Shown here piece by piece: positions 49,064 to 58,660 of a stretch of DNA of 64,000 nucleotides. The notes beneath the pieces are model-generated. The model saw only the letters and a list, made by a program, of their open reading frames with translations. It had not been told where the DNA came from and did no database searches. This DNA comes from Tardiphaga sp052076105 (GTDB taxonomy: Bacteria > Pseudomonadota > Alphaproteobacteria > Rhizobiales > Xanthobacteraceae): positions 3,224,001 through 3,288,000 of the forward strand of contig NZ_CP197245.1 of the NCBI RefSeq assembly GCF_052076105.1, read 5' to 3'. Numbering within the stretch: position 1 is the first letter of the stretch; each line of letters begins with the position of its first letter. A program made the translations under genes and the position numbers.

Positions 49064-50125
49064 TCAGCCGATCGTCCGCTGCAGCAGACCGAGCCAATTG
49101 CCCGCGCCGAGCTTGCCGAGCAGCGTCTCGGAATAGCCCTTGTCGCGCAAGGCCACGAACAGCGCCTGCAGACCCGCGGCGGAGCCGATGGCCTCGGGCA
49201 CCACCGCGCCGTCGAAATCCGATCCCAGCCCGACGTGATCCTCGCCCAGCTTCTCCAGCAGATAGTCGATCTGCTGCACCATCAGCTCGATGCCGGTGTC
49301 GGGCCGCATGCTGCCGTCGGGGCGCAGGAAGCAGGTCGCGAAATTCAGGCCGACCATGCCGCCGGTGTCGCGGATCGCGGCGAGCTGCTTGTCGGTGAGA
49401 TTGCGCGGCGACGGGCACAGTGCATGGGCATTGGAATGGGTCGCCACCAGCGGCGCCTTCGACAGCCGCGCCACGTCCCAAAAACCCTTCTCGGTGATGT
49501 GCGACAGGTCGACCAGAATCTTCAGGTCATTGCAGGCGCCGATCAACCGCTCGCCGGCCGCGGTGAGACCATCGCCGAGATCGGGCCCGGACGGGAAGTG
49601 AAACGGCACGCCATGGCCGAAGATGTTGGTCCGGCTCCACACCGGCCCGATCGACCGCAACCCCGCCGCATAGAGAACGTCGAGGAATCTGAGCTCGGCG
49701 TCGATGGCCTCTGCGCCTTCCAGATGGACCACCACGGCCAGCGCCTTGCGCTCAATGGCGGACCGGATTTCGGCGGTAGTGGTGCAGATCGCCACCGCGC
49801 CTGCGGAAGCGCGTTCGAGCTGCAGCAGGATGGCCAGTTCGGCGACGACGGAATTGCGCGCCTCGTCCATCGTCAGCGGCTCGGGAAGCGGCACGGCGTA
49901 GCGTCCGCCCGTCATCTGCGCCATGAATCCCGATGACGCCTGAGCCGCCGGCGAATACAGCGCGAACAGCCCGCCGACGAACGCGCCGGCCTTCGCCTTC
50001 GGCAGGTCGATGTGACCGGCGGCTTCCCCGGTCAGGAAGTCGGATACCGGATCGTGCGATTGCGATTTGTACAGCCGCAGCAGCACATCGTTGTGACCGT
50101 CGAAAACCGGAACGGATGCAGTCAT
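49064..50125 (-). CDS. Membrane-dipeptidase-type M19 peptidase
   Basis: 353 residues. Zinc ligands are in FDGHNDVLLRLY (HxD) and HLEGAEAI (Glu), with further histidines in DLSHITEKGFWDV and VATHSNAHALC. The M19 family cleaves dipeptides, including ones with a D-residue at the C-terminus. No signal peptide, so cytoplasmic. It converges with the nucleoside transporter gene. Confidence 0.9.
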   Translation of the reverse strand: MTASVPVFDGHNDVLLRLYKSQSHDPVSDFLTGEAAGHIDLPKAKAGAFVGGLFALYSPAAQASSGFMAQMTGGRYAVPLPEPLTMDEARNSVVAELAILLQLERASAGAVAICTTTAEIRSAIERKALAVVVHLEGAEAIDAELRFLDVLYAAGLRSIGPVWSRTNIFGHGVPFHFPSGPDLGDGLTAAGERLIGACNDLKILVDLSHITEKGFWDVARLSKAPLVATHSNAHALCPSPRNLTDKQLAAIRDTGGMVGLNFATCFLRPDGSMRPDTGIELMVQQIDYLLEKLGEDHVGLGSDFDGAVVPEAIGSAAGLQALFVALRDKGYSETLLGKLGAGNWLGLLQRTIG

Positions 50126-50226
50126 GAGATACTCGTTGAGAGCCAGGGCAGCGACGGGCTCAGCATAGCTGATTCAACGTCACTGCGACGCGCGAACAAG
50201 GCACGCGTCGCATTTCCGCACGCGAA

Positions 50227-50766
50227 CTACCGGACTTCCACCGTCTTGAACTCCGCCGGAAGGATCACTTCCAGCAATTCGCAATTGTCGGAGTAATCGC
50301 GGATCAGGTGCCTGATGCGCGGCGGCTGGGTCCAGCTCGAGCCCTGACGCATCAATGTCTCGCCCTCGCCCTCCATGTAAGTCTTCACCCATCCGTTCAG
50401 CACATAGACCAGCTGAAACTCGGCATCGTGATAGTGAAGCTTGGAGACCTCTTTCGGATCGCAAGGCCCGATCAGCCGGATGACATGCGCGTGCGCCAAA
50501 CCGCTGGTCGCAGCGGCGACGCCGAGATCGCGATACTTCGCATAGGCACGCAGGCCGTCGCCGAGAAATGCTTCTTCCTGATAGTGACTGATCGCGACGC
50601 GCTGCTTGCGGCGCGGGCCGGGCTTCGCAGCGACGCTCTTCGCGCTCGGCTTTGCCGGTTTACCGACAGAGACTTTCTTTGCCGCTTTCGCCACCGCCCG
50701 TGTCGCAGACTTCTTCGTCGCAGCCGTTTTCAGCGCGCTCTTTGACGTTCGCTTCAGCTTCGCCAT
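50227..50766 (-). CDS. Cupin-domain protein with a Lys/Ala-rich histone-like N-terminal tail
   Basis: 179 residues. The first 55 or so residues are almost only Lys, Ala, Arg, Ser, Thr and Pro (KSALKTAATKKSATRAVAKA and similar), like histone H1 tails and rhizobial AlgP/HctB-type proteins. The rest is a cupin (HYHDAEFQLVYVLNGWVKTY, GSSWTQPPRIRHLIRD) with His pairs that could bind a metal. The tail suggests DNA or RNA association. The start at 50766 is the first residue of the tail. Confidence 0.8.
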   Translation of the reverse strand: MAKLKRTSKSALKTAATKKSATRAVAKAAKKVSVGKPAKPSAKSVAAKPGPRRKQRVAISHYQEEAFLGDGLRAYAKYRDLGVAAATSGLAHAHVIRLIGPCDPKEVSKLHYHDAEFQLVYVLNGWVKTYMEGEGETLMRQGSSWTQPPRIRHLIRDYSDNCELLEVILPAEFKTVEVR

Positions 50767-50874
50767 GTCGTGTTTCCCACCCGGCGCAATGCCAAACAAA
50801 CGGCCAGCGCGTGTGGAGAACCTAGCGGTAGTTCAGCACAGCGGCAATTCATCCGGCGCGTTGAGAGGCGCGGA

Positions 50875-51159
50875 CTAGTGCAACCGGAAGACGCCATCCA
50901 CGGCACGAAGCTCGGCCGGCTTGATCAGTTTCGAATGCGCGACGGTGACCGCGAATAATGGGCCATCGAGCTTCTCTTGCCAGAAGTCGAGGAAATCCTT
51001 TAGCGCCGGAAATTTCGGAAACAGATCGTAGTTCTGCCAGACATAGGTCTGCAGCAGCGAGGGGTGATCGGGCATGCGGTAGAGGATCTGCGCCGTCGTC
51101 AGTCCGTAGCCAAGCACCTGCTTTCTGAAATCGTCAGAAGCTGCATTTCTCGAGACCAT
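50875..51159 (-). CDS. Usg family protein
   Basis: 94 residues, a small protein of the Usg-like family (first seen near trp genes), with LGYGLTTAQILYRMPDHPSL and LQTYVWQNYDLFPKFPALKD as recognisable conserved segments. Function unknown. ATG 51159 has a perfect GGAGG 6 nt upstream. It is divergent from groES. Confidence 0.85.
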   Translation of the reverse strand: MVSRNAASDDFRKQVLGYGLTTAQILYRMPDHPSLLQTYVWQNYDLFPKFPALKDFLDFWQEKLDGPLFAVTVAHSKLIKPAELRAVDGVFRLH

Positions 51160-51423
51160 GTTCAACCTCCATGGACAGAGCGCATTCGGCTAAGTGGATT
51201 CCGGTTTGACGTCGAACTTCGCTCTGCTCTCCTTTGACCGCGCTGACTGCAGCGAACCGGCTTCCACTTCGCCCATGACAACACGATGCATGAAATGTGA
51301 CGCAAGCAACGTCTTCATCACAAGCTTAAAAGTTTAATAATGAGTTGAAAGCCCAGCGTTAGCAGCAGCTTACCGCGATTGCTAACGCGTCCGGGGACTG
51401 GTGTCGGAGGACCTTAACCAATT

Positions 51424-51450
51424 CTGGCACCCGTCATATTTGAGTGCCAA
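51424..51450 (+). promoter_or_regulatory. CIRCE element (HrcA operator) of groESL
   Basis: The inverted repeat CTGGCACCC, N9, GAGTGCCAA matches the CIRCE consensus TTAGCACTC-N9-GAGTGCTAA with a few changes, 129 bp before groES. HrcA represses the operon through this site. Two more TGGCAC motifs follow at 51512 and 51522, the latter in the perfect inverted repeat TTGGCA-N5-TGCCAA (51521-51537). The rest of the 419-bp gap 51160-51578 holds nothing else I can name. Confidence 0.85.
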
Positions 51451-51578
51451 AAAATTTGGTACAGACCCTTGCCGGTGGGGAACGTTCGGCCTATGTCCGG
51501 ACCAGCTGCGCTGGCACTTGTTGGCACAGACTGCCAATTTAAATTTCTCGAGCATCTACAGAAACTTAGGAGGACTGC

Positions 51579-51896
51579 ATGAAATTCCGTCCGCTTCACG
51601 ACCGCGTCGTGGTCAAGCGTATCGACGCCGAAGAGAAGTCAGCTGGCGGCATCATCATTCCGGATAGCGCCAAAGAGAAGCCCTCCCAGGGCGAGATCGT
51701 TTCCGTCGGCCCCGGCGGCCGTGACGAATCCGGCAAGCTGGTCCCGCTCGACGTGAAGGTTGGCGAGCGCGTCCTGTTCGGCAAGTGGTCGGGCACCGAG
51801 GTCAAGATCGACGGCCAGGACCTGCTGATCATGAAGGAAAGCGACATCATGGGCGTCCTCGAAGGTGCCGCTCCTGCCAAGAAGAAGGCCGCTTAA
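51579..51896 (+). CDS. groES: Co-chaperonin GroES
   Basis: 105 residues, beginning MKFRPLHDRVVVKRIDAEEK, with the mobile loop EEKSAGGIIIPDSAKEKPSQ and a Lys-rich C-terminus. It forms the heptameric lid of GroEL in protein folding. AGGAGG lies 8 nt before the ATG. CIRCE-controlled and followed by groEL after 40 bp. Confidence 0.97.
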   Translation: MKFRPLHDRVVVKRIDAEEKSAGGIIIPDSAKEKPSQGEIVSVGPGGRDESGKLVPLDVKVGERVLFGKWSGTEVKIDGQDLLIMKESDIMGVLEGAAPAKKKAA

Positions 51897-51936
51897 GCGC
51901 CTTTCCCCTCCATCCTGATTTTCAAGGAAGCAAAAC

Positions 51937-53577
<1,641 letters not shown>

Positions 53578-53611
53578 GTCCGACGCTGTTCAGGCAAACT
53601 ATCAAATGCAG

Positions 53612-53642
53612 AACCCCGGCAGCGATGCCGGGGTTTTTGTTT
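53612..53642 (+). terminator. groESL terminator
   Basis: AACCCCGGC and GCCGGGGTT pair around AGCGAT, followed by TTTTGTTT. An exact copy is at 54299-54329. Confidence 0.9.
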
Positions 53643-53769
53643 GGATCAAGTCGTGCGGATATTCCGTATCATTTATCGCTGCGATCGATGCAATTACTAA
53701 TTGCATACAGTCGGTTCCCGAATAGGATACCGCCGACTTATTCGGACGGCTTCCACTAGGAAATTGGAA

Positions 53770-54159
53770 ATGTATCGCATTGCTATCGTTGCCATGTGTC
53801 TCTTTCTGTCGAGCGTCGCGGCTCAAGCACAATACGGTAACAAGGTTGCCCTGAGCGGCAGCCCGATCGAATTAGGACAACTTGCATCGGTTAACCCAGA
53901 CTGCAGTGACGCGGGCCGTCCCGTCGTGCGGGTGACACAGAGCCCCGAGCACGGGCGTCTGATCATCACCAAGGCGTCGATCTTTCCGTATTTCCGCCCC
54001 ATCAATCCACGCAGCGACTGCAACTGGCGGTGTGTTCCCGGAGTTATCGTCAAATACGTTTCGGAGCGCGGCTATGTGGGATCGGACAGCGTCGCCCTTG
54101 AAGCATTCTTTCCGAACGGCACCTCGCGACGCGGTAACTTCAACATCATGGTGAGGTAG
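53770..54159 (+). CDS. Small secreted protein of unknown function between groEL and its duplicated tail
   Basis: 129 residues. A signal peptide (MYRIAIVAMCLFLSSVAAQA) is followed by a mature domain with PVVRVTQSPEHGRLIITKAS, cysteines in NPDCSDAG, SDCNWRCVPG, and YVSERGYVGSDSVALEAFFP. This beta-rich repeat-like pattern recalls cadherin-type or Ig-like periplasmic proteins of rhizobia, but no family is certain. The ATG has AGGAAATTGGAA upstream. Confidence 0.7.
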   Translation: MYRIAIVAMCLFLSSVAAQAQYGNKVALSGSPIELGQLASVNPDCSDAGRPVVRVTQSPEHGRLIITKASIFPYFRPINPRSDCNWRCVPGVIVKYVSERGYVGSDSVALEAFFPNGTSRRGNFNIMVR

Positions 54160-54174
54160 GCGCCACGCGGGCTA

Positions 54175-54264
54175 ACGGAAGCCACGACTCCCGAACTGCC
54201 GAAGAAGGCAGCTCCGGCCGGCGGCATGCCTCCGGGCGGCGGCATGGGCGGCATGGACTTCTAA
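54175..54264 (+). pseudogene. Duplicated 3' end of groEL
   Basis: From 54191 the sequence is identical to the groEL end (53504 on), encoding ELPKKAAPAGGMPPGGGMGG and the same TAA; at 54175-54190 it is partly similar. No chaperonin sequence lies further upstream. The copy continues identical past the stop through the terminator to 54331. Confidence 0.9.
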
Positions 54265-54298
54265 GTCCGACGCTGTTCAGGCAAACTATCAAATGCAG

Positions 54299-54329
54299 AA
54301 CCCCGGCAGCGATGCCGGGGTTTTTGTTT
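54299..54329 (+). terminator. Duplicated groESL-type terminator
   Basis: Identical hairpin and T run to 53612-53642. It terminates transcription from the small secreted-protein gene. The region 54332-54517 shows no gene. Confidence 0.85.
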
Positions 54330-54517
54330 GGGCAGTCGGGCATCGGACGATTTGTTTTGCCATTGTCGGTTCGGCTCCGCCAATCCTTCGGAGCCGCGAC
54401 GATCAACCGTCGTACTTGTCCGTTGCTGACCCGTCGTCGCCCCTCCTGCCATCGGCCGGATCGAGCCGGGTGCTCCGGAGGCGCGACCAGCGACAAAAAT
54501 CAGCGCCAAAATAGACC

Positions 54518-54570
54518 TTGCATAAGCGAGCATATGCTCCTACATTCCTCGATATAAGAGCATATGCTCT
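54518..54570 (+). promoter_or_regulatory. Promoter with two GAGCATATGCTC operators before the NmrA-like gene
   Basis: A sigma70-like promoter TTGCAT (54518-54523), 17 bp, TACATT (54541-54546). A perfect 12-bp palindrome GAGCATATGCTC sits in the spacer (54528-54539) and again downstream of the -10 (54558-54569, extended to AGAGCATATGCTCT). Centres are 30 bp apart, about three helical turns. A repressor bound here would block RNA polymerase; the MarR protein at 56815 is a candidate. Confidence 0.7.
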
Positions 54571-54592
54571 CATATCGACATGGAGCAGAACG

Positions 54593-55474
54593 ATGAGCGA
54601 CGTGGATTTTCTTGTGAGCGGTGCAACTGGACGGACCGGAGGCGTTGCCGTCGACGAACTTCTAAAAATGGGTCGGCGCGTGCGCGCCTATGTTCGCTCC
54701 GACGACAAACGGGCAGCTGCCCTGAGGGCGCGCGGTGTCGACATCGCCGTCGGTGATTTCTCGGACATCGACAAAATTCGCGCCGCGATGGAAGGCATCA
54801 AATCGGCTTACTTCCTTCATCCGATCGCGCCGGGGATTGTCAGTGCCGCCGCCTATTTCGCCCAAGCTGCAAAGGAAGCGGGCGTCGCGGCGATCGTCAA
54901 CATGTCGCAGATTTCGGCACGGCGGGAGTCGACAAGCCACGCGGCACAGGACCACTGGATCTCAGAGCGGGTCTTCGATTGGTCAGGCGTTCCGACGACG
55001 CATTTACGTCCCACGTTCTTTGCCGATTGGCTGGTTTACCCGCATTTTGCGAAAGAGATCTGGACGAAGAAAAAGATCGAATTCCCCTTCGCGAATGGTC
55101 GTCACGCACCCATCGCGGCGGACGATCAGGGGCGGGTCATCGCCCATCTGTTGGCCGAACCAAAAGGCCACGAAGGCAAAACCTACACACTCCACGGCCC
55201 CGTTGAGATGAACCATGTGGAGATCGCCGCGGCGATGAGCGAAGTCCTCGGATCACGTATCGATTATGCGCCGACCTCCATCGAGGAATTCCGGAACAAG
55301 ATGGAGACTCTTTACAAGTTCCCACCGTTCCTCACGCAGCATCTGGTTGAAGTCGCCCAGAATTATCGCGACGGCATCTTCTCGGGCACCAATAACGCCG
55401 TCGAGAAGATAACAGGAAAACCGCCACTCTCGGTTCAGCAGTTTATCTCCCAGAATCGAGCCGCGTTTGCTTGA
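54593..55474 (+). CDS. NmrA-like NAD(P)-binding protein
   Basis: 293 residues of an atypical SDR. The dinucleotide motif is VSGATGRTGGVAVDELL (GxxGxxG), then RRVRAYVRSDDKRAAA and INMSQ-like IVNMSQISARRES. Proteins of this type (NmrA, azoreductase/QOR2-like) bind NAD(P) and act as redox sensors or quinone reductases. ATG 54593 follows GGAGCAGAACG; it is first in a run of stress-type genes. Confidence 0.85.
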   Translation: MSDVDFLVSGATGRTGGVAVDELLKMGRRVRAYVRSDDKRAAALRARGVDIAVGDFSDIDKIRAAMEGIKSAYFLHPIAPGIVSAAAYFAQAAKEAGVAAIVNMSQISARRESTSHAAQDHWISERVFDWSGVPTTHLRPTFFADWLVYPHFAKEIWTKKKIEFPFANGRHAPIAADDQGRVIAHLLAEPKGHEGKTYTLHGPVEMNHVEIAAAMSEVLGSRIDYAPTSIEEFRNKMETLYKFPPFLTQHLVEVAQNYRDGIFSGTNNAVEKITGKPPLSVQQFISQNRAAFA

Positions 55475-55497
55475 GCACGCAGCAAGGGTTTGAGGAA

Positions 55498-55872
55498 ATG
55501 TCACACACCCAGAATGAACGTCATCCGTTTCTGGATGACCTGGCGTCGGATGCAGAGCTTGTGAGTTCTGTGCTGCGTGAACCTGTCGTCGGACGCGATG
55601 CGATCAGGCTGGCGGTCAATACGGTCGGAACGTTTTACGCCTCCCAGACGCCTACGTTTCTTCAGACCGTGGGGTCGCGGCTTTTTCTCGAATACGAGGC
55701 CACCCTGAAGAGTGGCGAAAGCCTGAGTGCGACCGTGGTCGTCGACCACAACCCTGATGGTTCGGTGCCACGTGTCAGCGTGCGAATGAGCCCGCTTGGC
55801 TCGGTCCTGTCTCTCGCGGCCGATTTGCGGGAGGCGCTGTCGAAACAGTTGCCGACCCACGTTTTTCTTTGA
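55498..55872 (+). CDS. NTF2/SnoaL-like protein
   Basis: 124 residues with the cone-shaped NTF2 pattern: HPFLDDLASDAELVSSVLRE, GRDAIRLAVNTVGTFYASQT, and a long beta-strand FLEYEATLKSGESLSATVVV. Members bind small hydrophobic ligands or catalyse isomerisations; this one is unassigned. ATG 55498 is taken; the TTG at 55471 overlapping the upstream stop is possible. It is in line with the NmrA-like gene. Confidence 0.72.
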   Translation: MSHTQNERHPFLDDLASDAELVSSVLREPVVGRDAIRLAVNTVGTFYASQTPTFLQTVGSRLFLEYEATLKSGESLSATVVVDHNPDGSVPRVSVRMSPLGSVLSLAADLREALSKQLPTHVFL

Positions 55873-55942
55873 ACTGAACGCCCACAGGCCAGCGTAACCA
55901 TCCGGGCGCGCGTGGCAGGTGGCTTTGAAAAGGAAGCTCATC

Positions 55943-56656
55943 ATGGATATCAAGAACGCTACCGTCTTCATCACCGGCGCCAATCGCGGCCTGGGTTTGG
56001 CCTTTGCAAAAGAGGCGCGTCGCCGCGGCGCGGCGAAAATATATGCGGGCATGCGCAACACCAGCGGCTTCGACGAGCCGGGCATCGTTCCGGTCCGGAT
56101 CGACGTGACCGACAAGGCGTCGATTGCCGCTGCTGCAGAACTGGCGGCAGATACCAATCTGCTGATCAACAATGCGGGCATCGCCGCTCTGATTGAGGGC
56201 CCCCTCTCGCCCGACGTCGAGACGCAATCAGCCCGCATCTTCGATACCAATTACTATGGCGTGGTGCGCGTCACGCAGGCCTTTGAGCAGACATTGTTGA
56301 ACAAGCCACATGCCGGCATCATCAATGTGCTGTCCGACATCGTGTGGCTTCCGCGTCCGATTTTGACGCCCTATGCCGCGTCGAAGGCGGCGGCGTGGAG
56401 CTACACCAACCAGCTTCGCTTTCACCTGCATGAACGCGGCGTCCAGGTTCTCGGCCTGCATGTCGGCTTCGTGGACACCGACCTGACCAACGGCATCGAC
56501 GTGCCAAAAGCCAATCCTGAGGACGTTGTTCGCCAGACCTACGATGCACTGCTGGCGGGCAAGAGCGAGATCATGGCCGACAAGGGAACGACGTTGCTGA
56601 AAAGCACGCTCGCGGCCGAGGTGCCCGGCTATATCACTCCACCGCCCGGTCTCTGA
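55943..56656 (+). CDS. Short-chain dehydrogenase/reductase
   Basis: 237 residues. ITGANRGLGLAFAKEARRRG gives the TGxxxGxG motif, LLINNAGIA the NNAG and LTPYAASKAAAW the YxxxK; the Ser is in NVLSDIVWL. Probably NADP-linked. ATG 55943 has AAGGAAG 8 nt upstream. Third gene of the NmrA run. Confidence 0.88.
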   Translation: MDIKNATVFITGANRGLGLAFAKEARRRGAAKIYAGMRNTSGFDEPGIVPVRIDVTDKASIAAAAELAADTNLLINNAGIAALIEGPLSPDVETQSARIFDTNYYGVVRVTQAFEQTLLNKPHAGIINVLSDIVWLPRPILTPYAASKAAAWSYTNQLRFHLHERGVQVLGLHVGFVDTDLTNGIDVPKANPEDVVRQTYDALLAGKSEIMADKGTTLLKSTLAAEVPGYITPPPGL

Positions 56657-56708
56657 ACACGGCGGTCGGCAAACAAGTATTCCCTCGGCGACATGCGAGG
56701 TGGATACG

Positions 56709-56730
56709 TCACAGGACTCCGAGTCTGTGA
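56709..56730. promoter_or_regulatory. Dyad upstream of the MarR gene
   Basis: TCACAG, N10, CTGTGA with an inner GACTC/GAGTC repeat forms a 22-bp dyad 85-106 bp before the MarR start. No T run follows, so an operator is more likely than a terminator; the marR product itself may bind. Confidence 0.45.
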
Positions 56731-56814
56731 TATCCGCTTTCATGAACAACGTAACAGGGCTCGTGTGTAGCGCGAGCCCACCGGTAACCGGTAGAAATTG
56801 AAAAGGGCAAACAG

Positions 56815-57276
56815 ATGCTGTCGATCAACCAGCCTCTCGGAATCGATCAATGCAACTGCTTCGCCATGAGAAAGGCGAGCCGACAGATTTCCCGCTTCTA
56901 TGATGATCACCTCGAGCCAACGGGCCTTCGCATTACGCAATTCCTCACTTTGGCTGCCCTCAACGAGGTGGAGAGCGTCGCGGTCAATGCGCTCGCCGAG
57001 CGGTTCGACATCGAACGAACAGCGATGGGCAAGATGGTGGGATTTCTGGAACGTGACGGCCTGGTCAAAATTCGACCCTCCCCCACGGATGGCCGAAGCC
57101 GCCTGATAGAAATCACCGAAGCGGGTCGCCGTCTTCACGGCGAAGCCTCCCCCCTCTGGCAGAAGGCTCAGCGACAGTTGGTGAAATTGAATGGCGCGGA
57201 AAATGTCGCCGCGCTGCGAGGCGTGTTGGAGGATCTGACGGTCGGTCAGCCGAAGGCAAATTCATCGAAGGACTAA
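56815..57276 (+). CDS. MarR-family regulator with N-terminal Cys pair
   Basis: 153 residues. Winged helix with AVNALAERFDIERTAMGKMV and the wing DGRSRLIEITEAGRR. Near the N-terminus QCNCFAMRKASR has Cys13 and Cys15; Cys15 aligns roughly with the reactive Cys of OhrR proteins (CFALY). It may sense oxidants or electrophiles. AAAGGGCAAACAG precedes the ATG. It lies 158 bp after the SDR gene. Confidence 0.85.
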   Translation: MLSINQPLGIDQCNCFAMRKASRQISRFYDDHLEPTGLRITQFLTLAALNEVESVAVNALAERFDIERTAMGKMVGFLERDGLVKIRPSPTDGRSRLIEITEAGRRLHGEASPLWQKAQRQLVKLNGAENVAALRGVLEDLTVGQPKANSSKD

Positions 57277-57399
57277 AGGATTTCCGGGTTGAGGCCGGGT
57301 TCACGTCCACTCAAATCATGAGTTTACGGCGCGCTTCGCTGACAAGGGAAGCGTTTCTACCTGCTCAGCGGCTTGCTGCCCGCCGCCACATCGACGCGC

Positions 57400-57726
57400 C
57401 TACGCCGCTCCCTCATCCCCCGAATTCGCCAGGATCGCCATCAACAGCCCGGGAAACCGCGCTTCGATATCCGCCGCGCGCACCGCGTTCTGATGCTCGA
57501 CACCCTTCTTGCTGGTCTGGATCAGGCCGGCCTCGCGCAGCACGCGAAAATGGTTCGACAAAGTGGACTTGGCGATGGTCGGGCATGGCGACGCCGCCGT
57601 GCAGGACAGGCAGCCGCTCTCCTGCAGCAAGCCCCGGACGATCTGCAGCCGAATGGGATCAGCCAGCGCCGAGAGCACGCCGGATAGCGTGATGTCCTTG
57701 GTCGCGGGGTGAACGAACTGAACCAT
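57400..57726 (-). CDS. ArsR-family regulator with Cys cluster
   Basis: 108 residues. The winged helix includes LSALADPIRLQIVRGLLQES and KSTLSNHFRVLREAGLI. Three cysteines (Cys39, Cys42, Cys48 in SGCLSCTAASPCP) lie before the recognition helix and could bind metal or form a disulfide. It is divergent from an SDR gene 84 bp away, which it probably represses. ATG 57726. Confidence 0.87.
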   Translation of the reverse strand: MVQFVHPATKDITLSGVLSALADPIRLQIVRGLLQESGCLSCTAASPCPTIAKSTLSNHFRVLREAGLIQTSKKGVEHQNAVRAADIEARFPGLLMAILANSGDEGAA

Positions 57727-57763
57727 GAAAAAAGATATAGGCGCCCCCTTGCACTGGTTCAAT

Positions 57764-57782
57764 AGTTCCATACTTCCGAACT
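57764..57782. promoter_or_regulatory. Inverted repeat between arsR and the SDR gene
   Basis: AGTTC, N9, GAACT, in the 84-bp divergent region, 37 bp from the arsR start and 28 bp from the SDR start. Suitable as an ArsR operator controlling both genes; inferred only. Confidence 0.45.
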
Positions 57783-57810
57783 ACCGAAGCATCCAAGAGG
57801 GATCACGACC

Positions 57811-58563
57811 ATGACCAAGACATTCGAAGGCAAAGTTGCGCTGGTGACCGGCGGCTCCAAGGGCATCGGCGCTGAAATCGCCATCCAGCTCGCCGCCGGG
57901 GGCGCTGCCGTCGCCGTCAATTACGCATCGAGCAAGAAGGGCGCCGACGAGGTCGTCGCGAAGATCACCGCCAAGGGCGGCAAGGCAATCGCCGTGCACG
58001 GCAATCTCGCCGAGCCGGACGGCGCGAAATCCGTGGTGGCGGAGACCGTCAAGGTGTTCGGCCCGATCGACGTTCTCGTCAACAACGCAGGCGTCTACGA
58101 ATTCGCGCCGCTCGAAAACATCACGCCGGAGCACTTTCACAGGCATTTCGATCTGAACGTGCTCGGTCTGCTGCTCGCCTCGCAGGAAGCGGCCAGACAC
58201 TTCAACGCCAATGGCGGCAGCATCATCAACATCTCATCGGGCGTCTCGACCATCACCCCGCCGGGCTCGGCGGTCTACACCGCGACCAAGGCCTCGGTCG
58301 ATGCGATCACATCGGTCCTGGCGAAGGAGCTTGCGCCGCGCAAGATCCGCGTCAACGCCGTCAATCCCGGCATGATCGCGACCGAGGGCGTGGTGTCAGC
58401 CGGCTTCCATGAAGGCGACATGCGCAAGTGGATTGAATCGGCGACGCCGATGGGGCGTATCGGCAAGGTCGAGGAGATCGCCTCCGTCGTGGCCTTCCTG
58501 GCTTCTGATGCCGCATCCTATGTGACCGGCGAAACGCTGCACGCCACCGGCGGATTCAGGTAA
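57811..58563 (+). CDS. Short-chain dehydrogenase (3-oxoacyl-ACP reductase-like)
   Basis: 250 residues. VTGGSKGIGAEIAIQLAAGG (TGxxxGxG), VNNAGVYEF (NNAG), ISSGVS (Ser), YTATKASVDAI (YxxxK), and the C-terminal YVTGETLHATGGFR of FabG-type members. NADP-dependent carbonyl reductase of unknown substrate. GAGGGATCACGACC precedes the ATG. Divergent from the ArsR gene. Confidence 0.9.
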   Translation: MTKTFEGKVALVTGGSKGIGAEIAIQLAAGGAAVAVNYASSKKGADEVVAKITAKGGKAIAVHGNLAEPDGAKSVVAETVKVFGPIDVLVNNAGVYEFAPLENITPEHFHRHFDLNVLGLLLASQEAARHFNANGGSIINISSGVSTITPPGSAVYTATKASVDAITSVLAKELAPRKIRVNAVNPGMIATEGVVSAGFHEGDMRKWIESATPMGRIGKVEEIASVVAFLASDAASYVTGETLHATGGFR

Positions 58564-58660
58564 CCCACGCGTTCTGCTCAACAGGCGATCCGACATATGT
58601 CGAAGGCGGTGCCATCAGCACCGCCTTCGCTCGTTATGCGAGGTCTGATCTCGCCTTGCC

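Noticed and set aside
51511..51527. Sigma54-type promoter before groES (TGGCAC...TGGCA)
   Set aside because: The GG to GC spacing is off by one from the -24/-12 consensus and groESL is already explained by CIRCE.
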